Assembly (NCBI RefSeq): GCF_009600885.1
Contig: NZ_VCLA01000197.1
Location: 63,921-127,920, forward strand
Direction: 5' to 3'
DNA from: Streptomyces jumonjinensis
Lineage (GTDB): Bacteria > Actinomycetota > Actinomycetes > Streptomycetales > Streptomycetaceae
DNA length: 64,000 bases
Shown in pieces: positions 26,526-35,455 of this stretch. Each line of letters begins with the position of its first letter. Position 1 is the first letter of the stretch. Below the pieces are notes generated by a model that was not told the origin of the DNA, made no database searches, and worked only from the letters and a program-made list of their open reading frames with translations. The position numbers and the translations under genes were made by a program.

Positions 26526-26883
26526 GACCCCTCGCTTTCGGGTTGGGCGATCTATATACCTTTCTCATGATGTGTACGCATCTCGAGTTGCGAAGGACCG
26601 ACGCAGCCGCTACGCAGTTCTTCTGATGAACACCACCCGTACGGCCCACTCCGGGGTGCGAAAACCCGTCCGCTATGCCGTGCCATGCCACCTCATGGGC
26701 GGCTTCACCCGATATCGACGCCCCTGAGGGCCTCGGCGATATCAGCCGCTTTAGCGAAATCAAGACAATCGCTGAGAGATTCAGACAATCTTCAGATGAC
26801 TCACTGAACCCGATCAACCCTCCCGCCCCTCCCTGCGCTCCTTCCCCATGACAGACCGGAAGCGAGCGAACGAGGAGTGCCCC
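26526..26883. other. Divergent promoter region, AT-rich, before the arginine deiminase gene
   Basis: The 26560-26620 and 26750-26800 stretches are markedly AT-richer than the surroundings. AGACAATC occurs twice (26764 and 26785) about 21 bp apart, a candidate direct-repeat operator. No gene found. The upstream ATG at 26848 has no ribosome site, which favours the TTG at 26884. Confidence 0.4.
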
Positions 26884-28827
26884 TTGCGTATCCAGGGCTG
26901 GAGAAGTGCCGCCGTGGCCACGGGTATGGCCAGTGTGCTGATCGGTACGGCGGGAATGCAGGCGATCGCCGCGCCGGTCGCGCCGAAGGCCGATCTGCGG
27001 GCGGACGTCGACCGCGACGGCAGCGTCGATGTCACGGGCGACTCCGACACCGCCGGCGAGAACGCCTGGACCCGGCTGCGGGGCGCGGTGCTGCTGCCGA
27101 ACATCGACGACGACACCAAGCGCTGCCCCGTACGGGACGCCGCCGGCAAGCGCCTGTCCGACGCCCAGCTCGCCAAGTGCCATGACGCGGCGGACACCGT
27201 GCTCAACGGGGCGAGCGACGCGGCCGACCTGGCGCGGCTGAAGACCGTCCCCGCGCCCGAGGTCTCCGACCGGGCCACCGGCACGGTCGCGGTCGTGGGC
27301 AAGGACAAGGACAAGGCGCGGCTCTTCATCCAGCGCGCCGGGGTCTGGAAGCATCTGAAGCCGTCCGACAAGCTCACCGCGGCCGAGCTGCGCTCCGGGG
27401 TGGAGCTGGGCATCGAGGCCACCGACGTGGTGCGGGACGCCGGTAAGTGGGACGGTACGGTCCGGGTCCGCTTCAGCGTCGCCGACGGCAGCGGCGGCAC
27501 GACCACGGACGACGTACGGCTGAAGACCGCGCCGGTCCTCACCCATCACCACCGGCAGAAGGCCCAGGAAGTCCTGGTGACCAAGATGAAGCCGTTCGAC
27601 GAGCTGGACGGGTACGCCGAGGAACAGAACAAGTTCGTCAAGAACCTGGAGCGCGAGGTGAAGGCCGCGGGCATCACCAAGCCCGTGAAGAAGTTCACCG
27701 GTTACCAGGACCCGTGGGCGCAGGACTTCGTCGAGCCCGGCTATGTGAGCATGACGGGACCCGGCGGCAAGACGCACGCCATGCGGGTGATGATCCGCTC
27801 GGCCCAGGACCGCCCGGCGGGACGTGAGCTCTTCGAGAAGCTGCGCGGCAAGAACGTCGGTGTGGTGCAGGTCGGCAAGGGCAAGCAGGACGAGTCCGCG
27901 ACCCTCAACTCCATGGGCAACCTGGAGACCATTCCGCCCTACTCCCACAAGGGCGAGGAGTATCCGGCCGGCCGGATCATCATGGGCGAGCAGCCCGACT
28001 TCAAGCACAAGCCGGCGAAGGAGATGCGGACGTTTCTCTCCTCGCAGGGCATGCAGTCGCCGCTGCTGCTGGACACGGCCTGGCTGGGGGTGGGCCATGT
28101 GGACGAGTTCGTGCAGTTCCTGCCCGCCGACACCGAGCGCGGCTGGCGGATCGGCCTCGCCGACCCGGAGGCGGGGCTCGAACTGCTCCGTGAGGCCAAG
28201 GCGGACGGGCACGGGAAGAAGCGGATGTTCTCCGTGCCGGACAAGTTCATGCCCGCGCCGAAGGAGACCATCGACCAGGCGCTGGCCAGCAAGAAGTTCC
28301 TGGCCGACAACAAGCTGGCGGCGAAGCGCATCAAGGCCAATCTGGACATCCTGAAGGCCGAGACGGGCATCACGGACGCCGAGGTCATACGGGTGCCGGG
28401 GCTGTACAGCCGTGGCGATCTGGGCTCCCAGGGGCTGACCGGCCCGGCCAAGCTGAGCAAGCTCGGCGGGAATGTGCTCGACACGCTCGGGCGGAACGGC
28501 GCGAAGAGCCCGTTCACGGCCGGGAAGGAAGCCAGGCTTGAAGCGGGGAAGCAGGGCAAGCGGCCCATCCAGCAGACCGGCGCGTACATCCCGGGCGCGG
28601 TCAACGGCGTGGTGCTGAGCGACTCCCGCTATCTGGCCGCCAAGCAGTGGGGGCCCGTCATCGACGGCAAGGACGTCTTCGGCGAGGCGGTGAGCGCGGC
28701 GTACGCGACGGCGGGCTTCACCACCGCGTACATCGACGACTGGTACTCGTACCACATCGGCAGCGGCGAGGTGCACTGCGGCACCAACACGCTCCGTGAC
28801 ACCTCACAGCCGTGGTGGAAGAGCTGA
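26884..28827 (+). CDS. Secreted protein-arginine deiminase family protein (PAD)
   Basis: 647 residues from TTG at 26884, which follows GAGGAG at a good distance and gives a clean signal peptide (WRSAAVATGMASVLIGTAGMQAIAA). The C-terminal catalytic domain keeps every residue used by PADs: Asp in QDPWAQDFVEPGY, the His-x-Asp pair in GVGHVDEF, and the nucleophile Cys in GEVHCGTN. The first ~220 residues hold Asp-rich stretches (DVDRDGSVDVTGDSD) that could bind calcium. PADs convert peptidyl-arginine to citrulline. It is a single gene with its own terminator; targets, self or host, unknown. Confidence 0.88.
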   Translation: MRIQGWRSAAVATGMASVLIGTAGMQAIAAPVAPKADLRADVDRDGSVDVTGDSDTAGENAWTRLRGAVLLPNIDDDTKRCPVRDAAGKRLSDAQLAKCHDAADTVLNGASDAADLARLKTVPAPEVSDRATGTVAVVGKDKDKARLFIQRAGVWKHLKPSDKLTAAELRSGVELGIEATDVVRDAGKWDGTVRVRFSVADGSGGTTTDDVRLKTAPVLTHHHRQKAQEVLVTKMKPFDELDGYAEEQNKFVKNLEREVKAAGITKPVKKFTGYQDPWAQDFVEPGYVSMTGPGGKTHAMRVMIRSAQDRPAGRELFEKLRGKNVGVVQVGKGKQDESATLNSMGNLETIPPYSHKGEEYPAGRIIMGEQPDFKHKPAKEMRTFLSSQGMQSPLLLDTAWLGVGHVDEFVQFLPADTERGWRIGLADPEAGLELLREAKADGHGKKRMFSVPDKFMPAPKETIDQALASKKFLADNKLAAKRIKANLDILKAETGITDAEVIRVPGLYSRGDLGSQGLTGPAKLSKLGGNVLDTLGRNGAKSPFTAGKEARLEAGKQGKRPIQQTGAYIPGAVNGVVLSDSRYLAAKQWGPVIDGKDVFGEAVSAAYATAGFTTAYIDDWYSYHIGSGEVHCGTNTLRDTSQPWWKS

Positions 28828-28860
28828 GTCTCTTCCCGCCAGGCTGCGAGCCGAGCCACC

Positions 28861-28894
28861 CGGGACCCCCGCGCCGTGCGGTGCGGGGGTCCCG
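28861..28894 (+). terminator. Intrinsic terminator of the arginine deiminase gene
   Basis: A perfect 12-bp inverted repeat (CGGGACCCCCGC) with a 10-nt loop lies 33 bp after the stop. A second GCGGAGGTCCCG copy nearby (28920) suggests a local duplication. Confidence 0.8.
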
Positions 28895-28987
28895 TCATGT
28901 GCGCGTCCGTACGGCCCGGTGCGGAGGTCCCGTCATGAGCGCCCCCGGACCGGGGAAGCGGAGGCGGGGAGCGCCGCCCCGAGGGGC

Positions 28988-30001
28988 TCAGCCCTTCTTG
29001 TCGCCGGGGCGCTCGTGCTTGGCGTCCACCACGGCGCTCTCCAGGACGGCGCTGTTGCCGGTGACGGTGCCGGCCTCGACGCCGAAGGCGTCCTTGAGCT
29101 GTACGGTGCGCTCGCCGAGATAGGCATGGCTCTTCCGGTCGAAGATCCACTCGGTACGGCTGACCTCCCGCTCGTCGTTCCGGGCGATGGCCATGCCGTC
29201 GCGGCCCGCCGCGTCCTTGGCGTGCTCCAGCACGACGACGCCGGGGATCTTCCCGGCGGCGCGGTAGAGCGCGGCGGACAGCTTGGCCGGGGCGATCTGC
29301 TCCCGCAGCAGATCGCCGATGGTGGTGAAGGCCTGCCCGTCCGGGCTGTTGCCCTGCCCCTTGGTGTCCTTGTAGATCTTCTTCAGCAGGGTGCCGGGGT
29401 CGGTCGGGAGCGTCTTGAGGTAGTCGTAGCTGGGGGAGCTCACATTCGGCCGCGCCTTGGGGTCGTCCAGGGACAGGTCGTCCGAGCCGGGCGCGCCCGG
29501 CTCGATGAGATGGCCCTTCGTGCCGTCGGGGGAGCGCCAGGTCTCCCGCTTGCGCGGCGGCATCACCTCGGCACCGCCCGAAGAGCTGCTCGACAGATGC
29601 GACACCGTGCTCTTCATATAGATGTACTGACCGGGGCGCGGCTCCGGGACCTTCCGCTGCTCGGCGGCGGTGGAGATCCGGGAGATGGCGGCGGCCACCT
29701 TCTCCGTGCTGCCGAGGTCGACGGCGGAGCCCGGGTCGTCTCCGTTCAGAACGCCGGTCAGCAGGGCTCCCACCAGGGCCGCGGCGGTGAGCGGCACACC
29801 GGCGTACAGCGCCCGCCGCACCGGGCGGACACGGGGGTCGGCGGCTGTTCCGGGGTTCTGCTGGATCTCGCGCATCAGCTGCTCCTCAAGGAGTCGTCGG
29901 CGGTCGTCCGGTAGATCCGGGTCACCGGGCGCGGGCAGCAGACGGGCCAGTTCCGCGTGGTCGAGCGGCTCCGGGGTCCCTCGCCAGGGGGTTCGGTTCA
30001 T
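28988..30001 (-). CDS. CU044_5270 family membrane protein, probable partner of the sigma factor
   Basis: 337 residues. A charged cytoplasmic N-terminus of about 75 residues (MNRTPWRGTPEPLDHAELARLLPAPGD) precedes one transmembrane helix (ALYAGVPLTAAALVGALLTGVL) and an exported domain of about 230 residues with YIYMKSTVSHLSS and FDRKSHAYLGERTVQLKD. The CU044_5270 family routinely follows sigma-70 genes. The start overlaps the sigma stop by 4 nt. It likely acts as an anti-sigma or membrane sensor; it lacks a zinc-binding HxxxCxxC motif. Confidence 0.8.
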   Translation of the reverse strand: MNRTPWRGTPEPLDHAELARLLPAPGDPDLPDDRRRLLEEQLMREIQQNPGTAADPRVRPVRRALYAGVPLTAAALVGALLTGVLNGDDPGSAVDLGSTEKVAAAISRISTAAEQRKVPEPRPGQYIYMKSTVSHLSSSSSGGAEVMPPRKRETWRSPDGTKGHLIEPGAPGSDDLSLDDPKARPNVSSPSYDYLKTLPTDPGTLLKKIYKDTKGQGNSPDGQAFTTIGDLLREQIAPAKLSAALYRAAGKIPGVVVLEHAKDAAGRDGMAIARNDEREVSRTEWIFDRKSHAYLGERTVQLKDAFGVEAGTVTGNSAVLESAVVDAKHERPGDKKG

Positions 30002-30696
30002 CGGGTGTTCTCCTCGTGCGACCGGGCCGCGTCCATGCGGCCACCCTGTACTTGTCCATGGCCCCGGGCGGGTTCCACCGTATTGCCATCTTTTTTCCAC
30101 CCCGGTCGCCGCTCCACAGCAGGACCGACAGCAGGACCGGCAGCGGCGGGGCCGCGCAGTTCCTCCTCGGCGAGCGCGCGCAGCCGCTTACGGGCGCGGG
30201 AGAGCCGGGAGCGCACGGTGCCCACGGGCACCCCGAGCGCCTCGGCGGCCTCCGCGTACCCGAGGCCGGACCAGACGCAGAGCGTGAAGACCTCCCGGTC
30301 GCCACGGCGTAATCGCTTCAGCGCGCGCTGCGCGGCGGCGAGCTGGGCGGCGTCGCTGAGCCGTCCGACGAGCTCGTCGGCGAAGTCGGGCACGGTCTCA
30401 CGGGCCGGGATCCGCCGCAGTGCGGCCTGGTGACGGCGGCCGGCCCGGGTGGTGTTGCGGAGCACGTTGACGGCGATCCCCATCAGCCAGGGCCGGGGGC
30501 TGTCCCCCTCGTCCCGCAGCTTCCGGCGGAGCCGCCACGCCTCCAGGAAGGTCAGCGATACGACGTCCTCGGCCGCCGCCCAGTCACCGGTGGTCCGTAC
30601 CGCATGCCGGTAGACGAGCGGGGCATGGGCCGCGAACAGCTCCCGGAACGCGGCCGGGTCTCCGTCGCGTATGCGGGCATGCATCGAATAGTCCAC
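29998..30696 (-). CDS. ECF-type RNA polymerase sigma factor
   Basis: 232 residues from the GTG at 30696. Region 2 (FRELFAAHAPLVYRHAVRTTGDWAAAEDVVSLTFLEAWR) and region 4 (LRRGDREVFTLCVWSGLGYAEAAEALGVPVGTVRSRLSRARKRL) are complete. A C-terminal tail of about 45 polar residues is unlike typical short ECF factors and may bind the partner. Co-transcribed by ATGA overlap with the CU044_5270 gene. Confidence 0.9.
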   Translation of the reverse strand: MDYSMHARIRDGDPAAFRELFAAHAPLVYRHAVRTTGDWAAAEDVVSLTFLEAWRLRRKLRDEGDSPRPWLMGIAVNVLRNTTRAGRRHQAALRRIPARETVPDFADELVGRLSDAAQLAAAQRALKRLRRGDREVFTLCVWSGLGYAEAAEALGVPVGTVRSRLSRARKRLRALAEEELRGPAAAGPAVGPAVERRPGWKKDGNTVEPARGHGQVQGGRMDAARSHEENTR

Positions 30697-30774
30697 ATGA
30701 GGGTTTGTCCGCGGGCCGCGCGGCAGTTCCCGTGATCCACCTCACATGACGGCCGCTCGGGTGCACACGGACGG

Positions 30775-31695
30775 CTACGGATTCACCGGCCGGGGCTGTA
30801 GACACTCCTCCAGAAAGCCGAGCGCCCGCAGATGGTAGGAGCGGGCCGCCCATCCCAGACTGATGTTGTGACCGGCGGCCGGCTGATGCTCCACCAGCAG
30901 CCGTGGCGCGGTGAGCAGTCCGGTCAGCTCGCTCACCGCCTCGGCGTCATGCCGCCACCATGCTTCATGCTCGGCGAAGGTCAGCCGGACCGGCACCCGC
31001 ACACCGGCGGCCACCTCGGGGAAGACCTGCTCCCAGCGCGCCGCCTCCGTCGCCTCCCAGGCGGGCATCCCGGCCACCACGGAGGCGGCCAGGGTGAAGG
31101 TGTTCGGCGGATACAGCCTGAGCGGGCCCCAGTTCAGCCGGGGGTTCCCCGACCCGCTGAGGCCGGGGTCCAGGGTGGGCGGCGCGGTCGCGTAACGATG
31201 ACCGCACCCCGAGACGTCCACCCCGATCAGCTCGTCGTGCAGCCCCCGCGCCGCGGCGGTCAGGGCGAGCTTCCCGCCGTAGGAGTGCGCCAGCAGAAAC
31301 ACCCCCGCGCCGAGCGGATGGCCCGAGGCGAAGTCCCGGAGGGCCAGCCGCAGCGCCTCGGCCTGCTCGACGAGCTTCTGCCCGTCGGGCAGCTTCTGGG
31401 CGGAGTCGCCGTACCCGGGGCGGTCCACGGCCAGGACCGTATAGCCCAGACCGGCGGCCAGGGTGAGCAGGGAGAGCGAAGAGTGCGCCTGCCCGTCGAA
31501 GTAGCTCGCGTTCATGCCGCCGCCGTGCAGGGCGACGATCGTCGCCCGGGGCGGACCGGGGGCCCCGGGCGGCTCGGCGAGCAGTGCGGAGAGCGTCAGC
31601 CCGCCCGCGTCCAGCGCGATCCGGCGGACTCCTGGTGAGTGCAGTGGACGGGACAGGGCTCCTCCTCGGCGACAACCGGCGAAAGGGCCGGGCAT
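30775..31695 (-). CDS. Alpha/beta-hydrolase family protein
   Basis: 306 residues. The oxyanion-hole loop is ALHGGGMNASYF, the nucleophile elbow LLAHSYGGK carries Ser, an acid lies in LTFAEHEAWW, and the catalytic His lies in PAAGHNISLG. Fold and triad are complete, so it is probably an active esterase or peptidase. The first 25 residues are basic; the true start may be a downstream codon. No signal peptide seen and no clear operon partner. Confidence 0.85.
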   Translation of the reverse strand: MPGPFAGCRRGGALSRPLHSPGVRRIALDAGGLTLSALLAEPPGAPGPPRATIVALHGGGMNASYFDGQAHSSLSLLTLAAGLGYTVLAVDRPGYGDSAQKLPDGQKLVEQAEALRLALRDFASGHPLGAGVFLLAHSYGGKLALTAAARGLHDELIGVDVSGCGHRYATAPPTLDPGLSGSGNPRLNWGPLRLYPPNTFTLAASVVAGMPAWEATEAARWEQVFPEVAAGVRVPVRLTFAEHEAWWRHDAEAVSELTGLLTAPRLLVEHQPAAGHNISLGWAARSYHLRALGFLEECLQPRPVNP

Positions 31696-31795
31696 CCGCG
31701 GACACTCAGCGTACGGTGACGGGCGGCCGGACCCGGGGCGTACGACGGCGCGTTCCGCTCCGGGATCGGCAGGGCTTCCCGGCCGCCCGGCGCGG

Positions 31796-31863
31796 CCGGG
31801 AATCAGGCGCCGTCAGAAAGCAGACGCCGCCGGGAATCAGGCGCCGTCAGAAAGCAGCCGCCG
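31796..31863. repeat. 34-bp tandem duplication downstream of the asparaginase
   Basis: Two 34-bp units starting CCGGGAATCAGGCGCCGTC (31796-31829 and 31830-31863) differ at one base. A degenerate third start (CCGGGAAACAC) follows. This is non-coding and sits between the hydrolase start and the asparaginase stop. Confidence 0.75.
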
Positions 31864-31886
31864 CCGGGAAACACGGATCGGCGGAA

Positions 31887-33077
31887 TCAGGAATCGGCGG
31901 GCGACTCATCGGGAAAAATCTTGGTGATCAGCTCGCCGTCCCCGGTCAGATAGCCGTGCAGCATCCCGGGGCTGCTGTGCGGCGCGTCGAAGTCCCCGCC
32001 CGGCCCAAGGGCGATCACCCCGCCCTGCCCGCCGAGCCCGGGCAGCCGTTTCACGACCACCTCGTACGCGGCCGGGGCCACACCCAGCCCCTTGAACTCG
32101 ATCAGATTCGAGACGGTCGAGGCCGCCGCGCCCCGGATGAACACCTCACCGGCCCCGGTGGCGCTCACGGCGACCGTGCCGTTCTTGGCGTAGGTGCCCG
32201 CTCCGATCACGGGCGAGTCGCCCACCCGGCCCGGGAGCTTATTGGTCATACCGCCGGTGGAGGTGGCCGCCGCCAGATCTCGGTCGCGGTCCCGCGCCAC
32301 CGCGCCCACCGTCCCCATGGACTGCGCGTCGGCGAGGGCCTCGGGCGAGCGCGCGGCCCTCCCCTTCCCGGCCTCGGTCTCCTTGGCCCGCATCAGGGCG
32401 TCCCAGCGGGCCTGTGTCCAGTAGTAGTCCTGGGTGACGGTCCGCAGTCCGTGCCGCGCGCCGAAGTCATCGGCGCCTTCGCCCGAGAGCATCACATGCT
32501 TCGACTTCTCCATCACCAGCCGCGCCCCCTCGATGGGATTGCGCAGACTGCGCACCCCGGCGACCGCGCCCGCCGCCAGATCGGAGCCGCGCATGATCGA
32601 GGCGTCCAGCTCGTGCTGCGCGTCGGCGTTGAACACCGCTCCCTTGCCCGCGTTGAACAGGGGGTTGTCCTCCAGCCTCCGGACGGCGGCCTCGACCGCG
32701 TCCAGGCTGCTCCCGCCGGAGTCGAGCACCTTCCCGCCGGCCCGCAGCGCCTCCGCGAGCCCGTCCCGGTACGCCTTCTCCCGCTCCGGAGTCGTCGTCT
32801 CCCGGTCCAGCGCCGCCCCGGCGCCGCCATGGACGGCGAGCACCACATCGCGGGCGTCCGGCCGCGGCTTTCCCTTCCGTACGCCCTCGGTCTTTCCTGC
32901 GGCTCGCTCGGCCAAGACGGGGTCCAGCGCCCGGGCGGGCCCCTGGTCCGGGCCGGGCCCGGCCTCCGTCAGTCGCGGTACGACGACGAGAGCGGCGGTG
33001 ACCGCGGTGACGGCCAGTGCCGAGGGGGCCAGCCAGGCCGCCGCGCGGCGTGAACGCGTACGCGTACGCATGGGCAT
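31887..33077 (-). CDS. Exported plant-type asparaginase / isoaspartyl peptidase (Ntn hydrolase)
   Basis: 396 residues. A signal-like N-terminus (RRAAAWLAPSALAVTAVTAALVVV) precedes the Ntn-hydrolase core: VVLAVHGGAG, GSSLDAVEAAVRRLEDNPLFNAGKG split by short loops, and the autoprocessing site SMGTVGAV, whose Thr becomes the N-terminal nucleophile of the beta subunit. TSTGGMTNKLPGR and GAGTYA complete the active site. It hydrolyses L-asparagine or isoaspartyl peptides outside the membrane. The export of this usually cytosolic enzyme is notable. The GTG/ATG start choice near 33077 is approximate. Confidence 0.88.
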   Translation of the reverse strand: MPMRTRTRSRRAAAWLAPSALAVTAVTAALVVVPRLTEAGPGPDQGPARALDPVLAERAAGKTEGVRKGKPRPDARDVVLAVHGGAGAALDRETTTPEREKAYRDGLAEALRAGGKVLDSGGSSLDAVEAAVRRLEDNPLFNAGKGAVFNADAQHELDASIMRGSDLAAGAVAGVRSLRNPIEGARLVMEKSKHVMLSGEGADDFGARHGLRTVTQDYYWTQARWDALMRAKETEAGKGRAARSPEALADAQSMGTVGAVARDRDRDLAAATSTGGMTNKLPGRVGDSPVIGAGTYAKNGTVAVSATGAGEVFIRGAAASTVSNLIEFKGLGVAPAAYEVVVKRLPGLGGQGGVIALGPGGDFDAPHSSPGMLHGYLTGDGELITKIFPDESPADS

Positions 33078-33214
33078 CGGACGCTCCTCGGTAGGGGACC
33101 GATGACTCTACTGACATGCCCATGCCCTATCTAGACCGCGCGAGCCCGGCGGTACGGACCCACACCCCGGGCCCCGCCCGTCAGTTCGCCACGCCCGTCA
33201 GTTCGCCATGGCCG

Positions 33215-33862
33215 TCAGTTCGCCACGGCCGGGACCGAGGTGTCGACGGCCAGCGAGACGGCCAGCCCGCCGAGCACCGCCCCCATCAGATAGCGCTGCA
33301 CCTTCAGCCAGGAGGGACGGCGGGCGAGAAAGACGGCTACGGTCCCCGCCGCCAGCAGGATCGCCAGATTGACACTGGTGCCCACCACGACCTGGACGGA
33401 GCCGAGCAGCAGCCCCTGCGCCAGGACGTTCCCCGCCTCCAGATCGACGAACTGCGGGATGAGCGAGAGATACATGACAGCGATCTTCGGATTGAGCAGA
33501 CTGGTCATCAGCCCCATCGTGAAGAGCCTGCGCGGGGAGTCGTGCGGCACCTCCTGGGGAGCGAAGACGGACACACCGCCGGGCCTCAGCGCGCACCAGG
33601 CGAGATAGCCGAGATAGACCGCGCCGGCCAGCTTGATCGCGACGTAGAGACCAGGCACGGCGGCGAAGACGACCGACAGGCCCAGATTGGTGGCCAGCAG
33701 ATAGATCAGGAAGCCGAGGGCGACACCGCCGAGGGAGACGACTCCGGCACGCCGCCCCTGGGTGATGCTGCGGGAGACGAGATAGATCATGTTCGGCCCC
33801 GGGGTGAGCACCATCCCGAGGGCCACCGTCAGAACACCGAGGACCGCGCTCATCTCGACCAT
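33215..33862 (-). CDS. LysE/RhtB-family amino-acid exporter
   Basis: 215 residues with six hydrophobic helices and the family N-terminus (MSAVLGVLTVALGMVLTPGPNMIYLVSRSITQGRRAG) plus NPKIAVMYLSLIPQF. LysE/RhtB proteins export basic or neutral amino acids or homoserine lactones. The ATG at 33862 has GGAGAGAGG upstream; 33853 is an alternative. It is divergent from a MocR regulator, with shared palindromic sites between them, so the regulator probably controls it. Confidence 0.92.
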   Translation of the reverse strand: MVEMSAVLGVLTVALGMVLTPGPNMIYLVSRSITQGRRAGVVSLGGVALGFLIYLLATNLGLSVVFAAVPGLYVAIKLAGAVYLGYLAWCALRPGGVSVFAPQEVPHDSPRRLFTMGLMTSLLNPKIAVMYLSLIPQFVDLEAGNVLAQGLLLGSVQVVVGTSVNLAILLAAGTVAVFLARRPSWLKVQRYLMGAVLGGLAVSLAVDTSVPAVAN

Positions 33863-33906
33863 GACTGTGCCTCTCTCCACTGCTTCTCGGCAGATGACGC
33901 CTCCCG

Positions 33907-34072
33907 ATTGCACCGACATGAGAATCAATCAACTCAGTGCAATAAAAAGGCTCGTCACTTCTCCCAGAACCCGTACTTCACCTGCGAAATCCCAGCTCTC
34001 CGCCGGAAGTGATCCCGAGTGTAGGCAGCTATCGCACTCAGCTCAATATCAATATTGCACTCGGTGCAATAT
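33907..34072. promoter_or_regulatory. Shared operator region with ATTGCAC/GTGCAAT sites between lysE and the MocR gene
   Basis: 34052-34072 is a perfect palindrome, ATATTGCAC-TCG-GTGCAATAT. The same half-site occurs as ATTGCAC at 33907-33913 and as GTGCAAT at 33937-33943, 30 bp apart, on the lysE side. Full and split palindromes in one 255-bp gap fit dimeric binding of a GntR-headed MocR regulator. Confidence 0.7.
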
Positions 34073-34117
34073 CCTGGTGAGGACAGAAGCACCGAACAGG
34101 CGTGGGAGGAACGGACC

Positions 34118-35455
34118 GTGAAGGACTATCAGCGCGTCGCCGACGCGGTGGCCGCGGAGATCGCGGCGGGCCGCATCGGACCGGGCGACCGGCTTCCGCC
34201 GCAGCGGGAGTTCGCCCGGCGACACGGCATCGCGGCCTCCACCGCGACCCGCGTCTACGGGGAGCTCGCACGCCGCGGCCTGACCGTCGGCGAGGTCGGG
34301 CGCGGCACCTTCGTACGGGCCGCGCCCCGCCCGTCCGCCCCCGCGCTCACCGAACCCACCGGGACCCGGGTCGACCTGGAGCTCAACTACCCGGTGGCGC
34401 CCGAGCAGGCCGGGCTGCTCGCCGGCGGGCTCGGCGCGCTGCTGCGCCCCCAGACGCTGGAGTCCGCGATGCGGCCGTCCGGAGCGGACGGCACCCCCGC
34501 CGTCCGCGAGGCCGCGGCGGATCTGCTCGTCCGCGGCGGCTGGCGGCCCGACCCGTCCCGGGTGCTGTTCGCGGGGAACGGCCGACAGACGATCTCGGCC
34601 GTCATCAGCGCGCTGGTGCCGCCGGGCGGCCGGCTGGGGGCCGAGGAACTGACCTATCCCGTGCTCAAATCCATCGCCGCCCGGCTCGGAGTCACTCTCG
34701 TACCGCTGGCCATGGACTCAGAGGGAGTCGTTCCGGAAGCCGTCGAGGAGGCCCACCGGGACGGCCCGCTGCACGCCGTCTACGTACAGCCGACCCTGCA
34801 CAACCCGCTGTCGATCACCATGACCGCGTCCCGCGCGGGCCGGCTGGCCGATGTGCTGGACCGGTCGGGGATCTTCGCGATCGAGGACACCATCTGGGCC
34901 TTTCTCCGGGACGATCTGCCGCCGTTCGCCGCGCTCGCCCCCGAACGGACGGTGCTCGTCGACAGCCTGTCCAAGCGGGTCTCCCCCGGACTGACCCTCG
35001 GGTTCGCGGTGGCCCCCGCCGCCGTGCTCGGAAGCATCGCCGCCGCACTGCGCTCGGGCGGTCTGAACCCCCTGCGCTTCGCACTGGAGGCGGCGGCCCG
35101 CTGGCAGACGGACGGCGCCGTCCGCACCCTCGTCCGGGCCAAACAGCGGGAGGCCGCCGTACGACAGGACATGGTCCGGCGGCAGCTGGGCGACTTCGCG
35201 GTACGGAGCGGCCACCGCTCGTATTACTGCTGGTGGGAGCTGCCGCGCCCCTGGCGTGCCGACACCTTCGTCGCCGCCGCGGCCCGCCGGGGCATCGGAG
35301 TGACCCCGGCGGCGGCGTTCGCCGTGGGCCAGGGCCGCGCCCCGAACGCGGTACGGGTGGGCCTGGCCTCCCCGCCGGCCGCCGTCCTGTCCGATGCCCT
35401 CGCCACCCTCGCCGAGCTGGCCCGGACCGCCCCGGACGACCTGGTCATCGACTGA
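34118..35455 (+). CDS. MocR-type transcriptional regulator (GntR HTH + aminotransferase-like domain)
   Basis: 445 residues. The GTG at 34118 follows GGAGGA by 7 nt. A GntR wHTH (about 1-70, DRLPPQREFARRHGIAASTATRVYGEL) is joined to a fold-type I aminotransferase domain (about 90-440) with the PLP-lysine in VDSLSKRVSPGL and an Asp in FAIEDTIWAF. MocR proteins sense PLP or amino acids and usually control a divergent gene, here lysE. Its stop overlaps debris on the other strand by 11 bp. Confidence 0.9.
   Translation: MKDYQRVADAVAAEIAAGRIGPGDRLPPQREFARRHGIAASTATRVYGELARRGLTVGEVGRGTFVRAAPRPSAPALTEPTGTRVDLELNYPVAPEQAGLLAGGLGALLRPQTLESAMRPSGADGTPAVREAAADLLVRGGWRPDPSRVLFAGNGRQTISAVISALVPPGGRLGAEELTYPVLKSIAARLGVTLVPLAMDSEGVVPEAVEEAHRDGPLHAVYVQPTLHNPLSITMTASRAGRLADVLDRSGIFAIEDTIWAFLRDDLPPFAALAPERTVLVDSLSKRVSPGLTLGFAVAPAAVLGSIAAALRSGGLNPLRFALEAAARWQTDGAVRTLVRAKQREAAVRQDMVRRQLGDFAVRSGHRSYYCWWELPRPWRADTFVAAAARRGIGVTPAAAFAVGQGRAPNAVRVGLASPPAAVLSDALATLAELARTAPDDLVID

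Noticed and set aside
25204..28776. 1190-codon open frame on the minus strand
   Set aside because: It covers DUF5324 and arginine deiminase in antisense. Only the DUF6344 frame (25707-26525), in a different frame, has family support.
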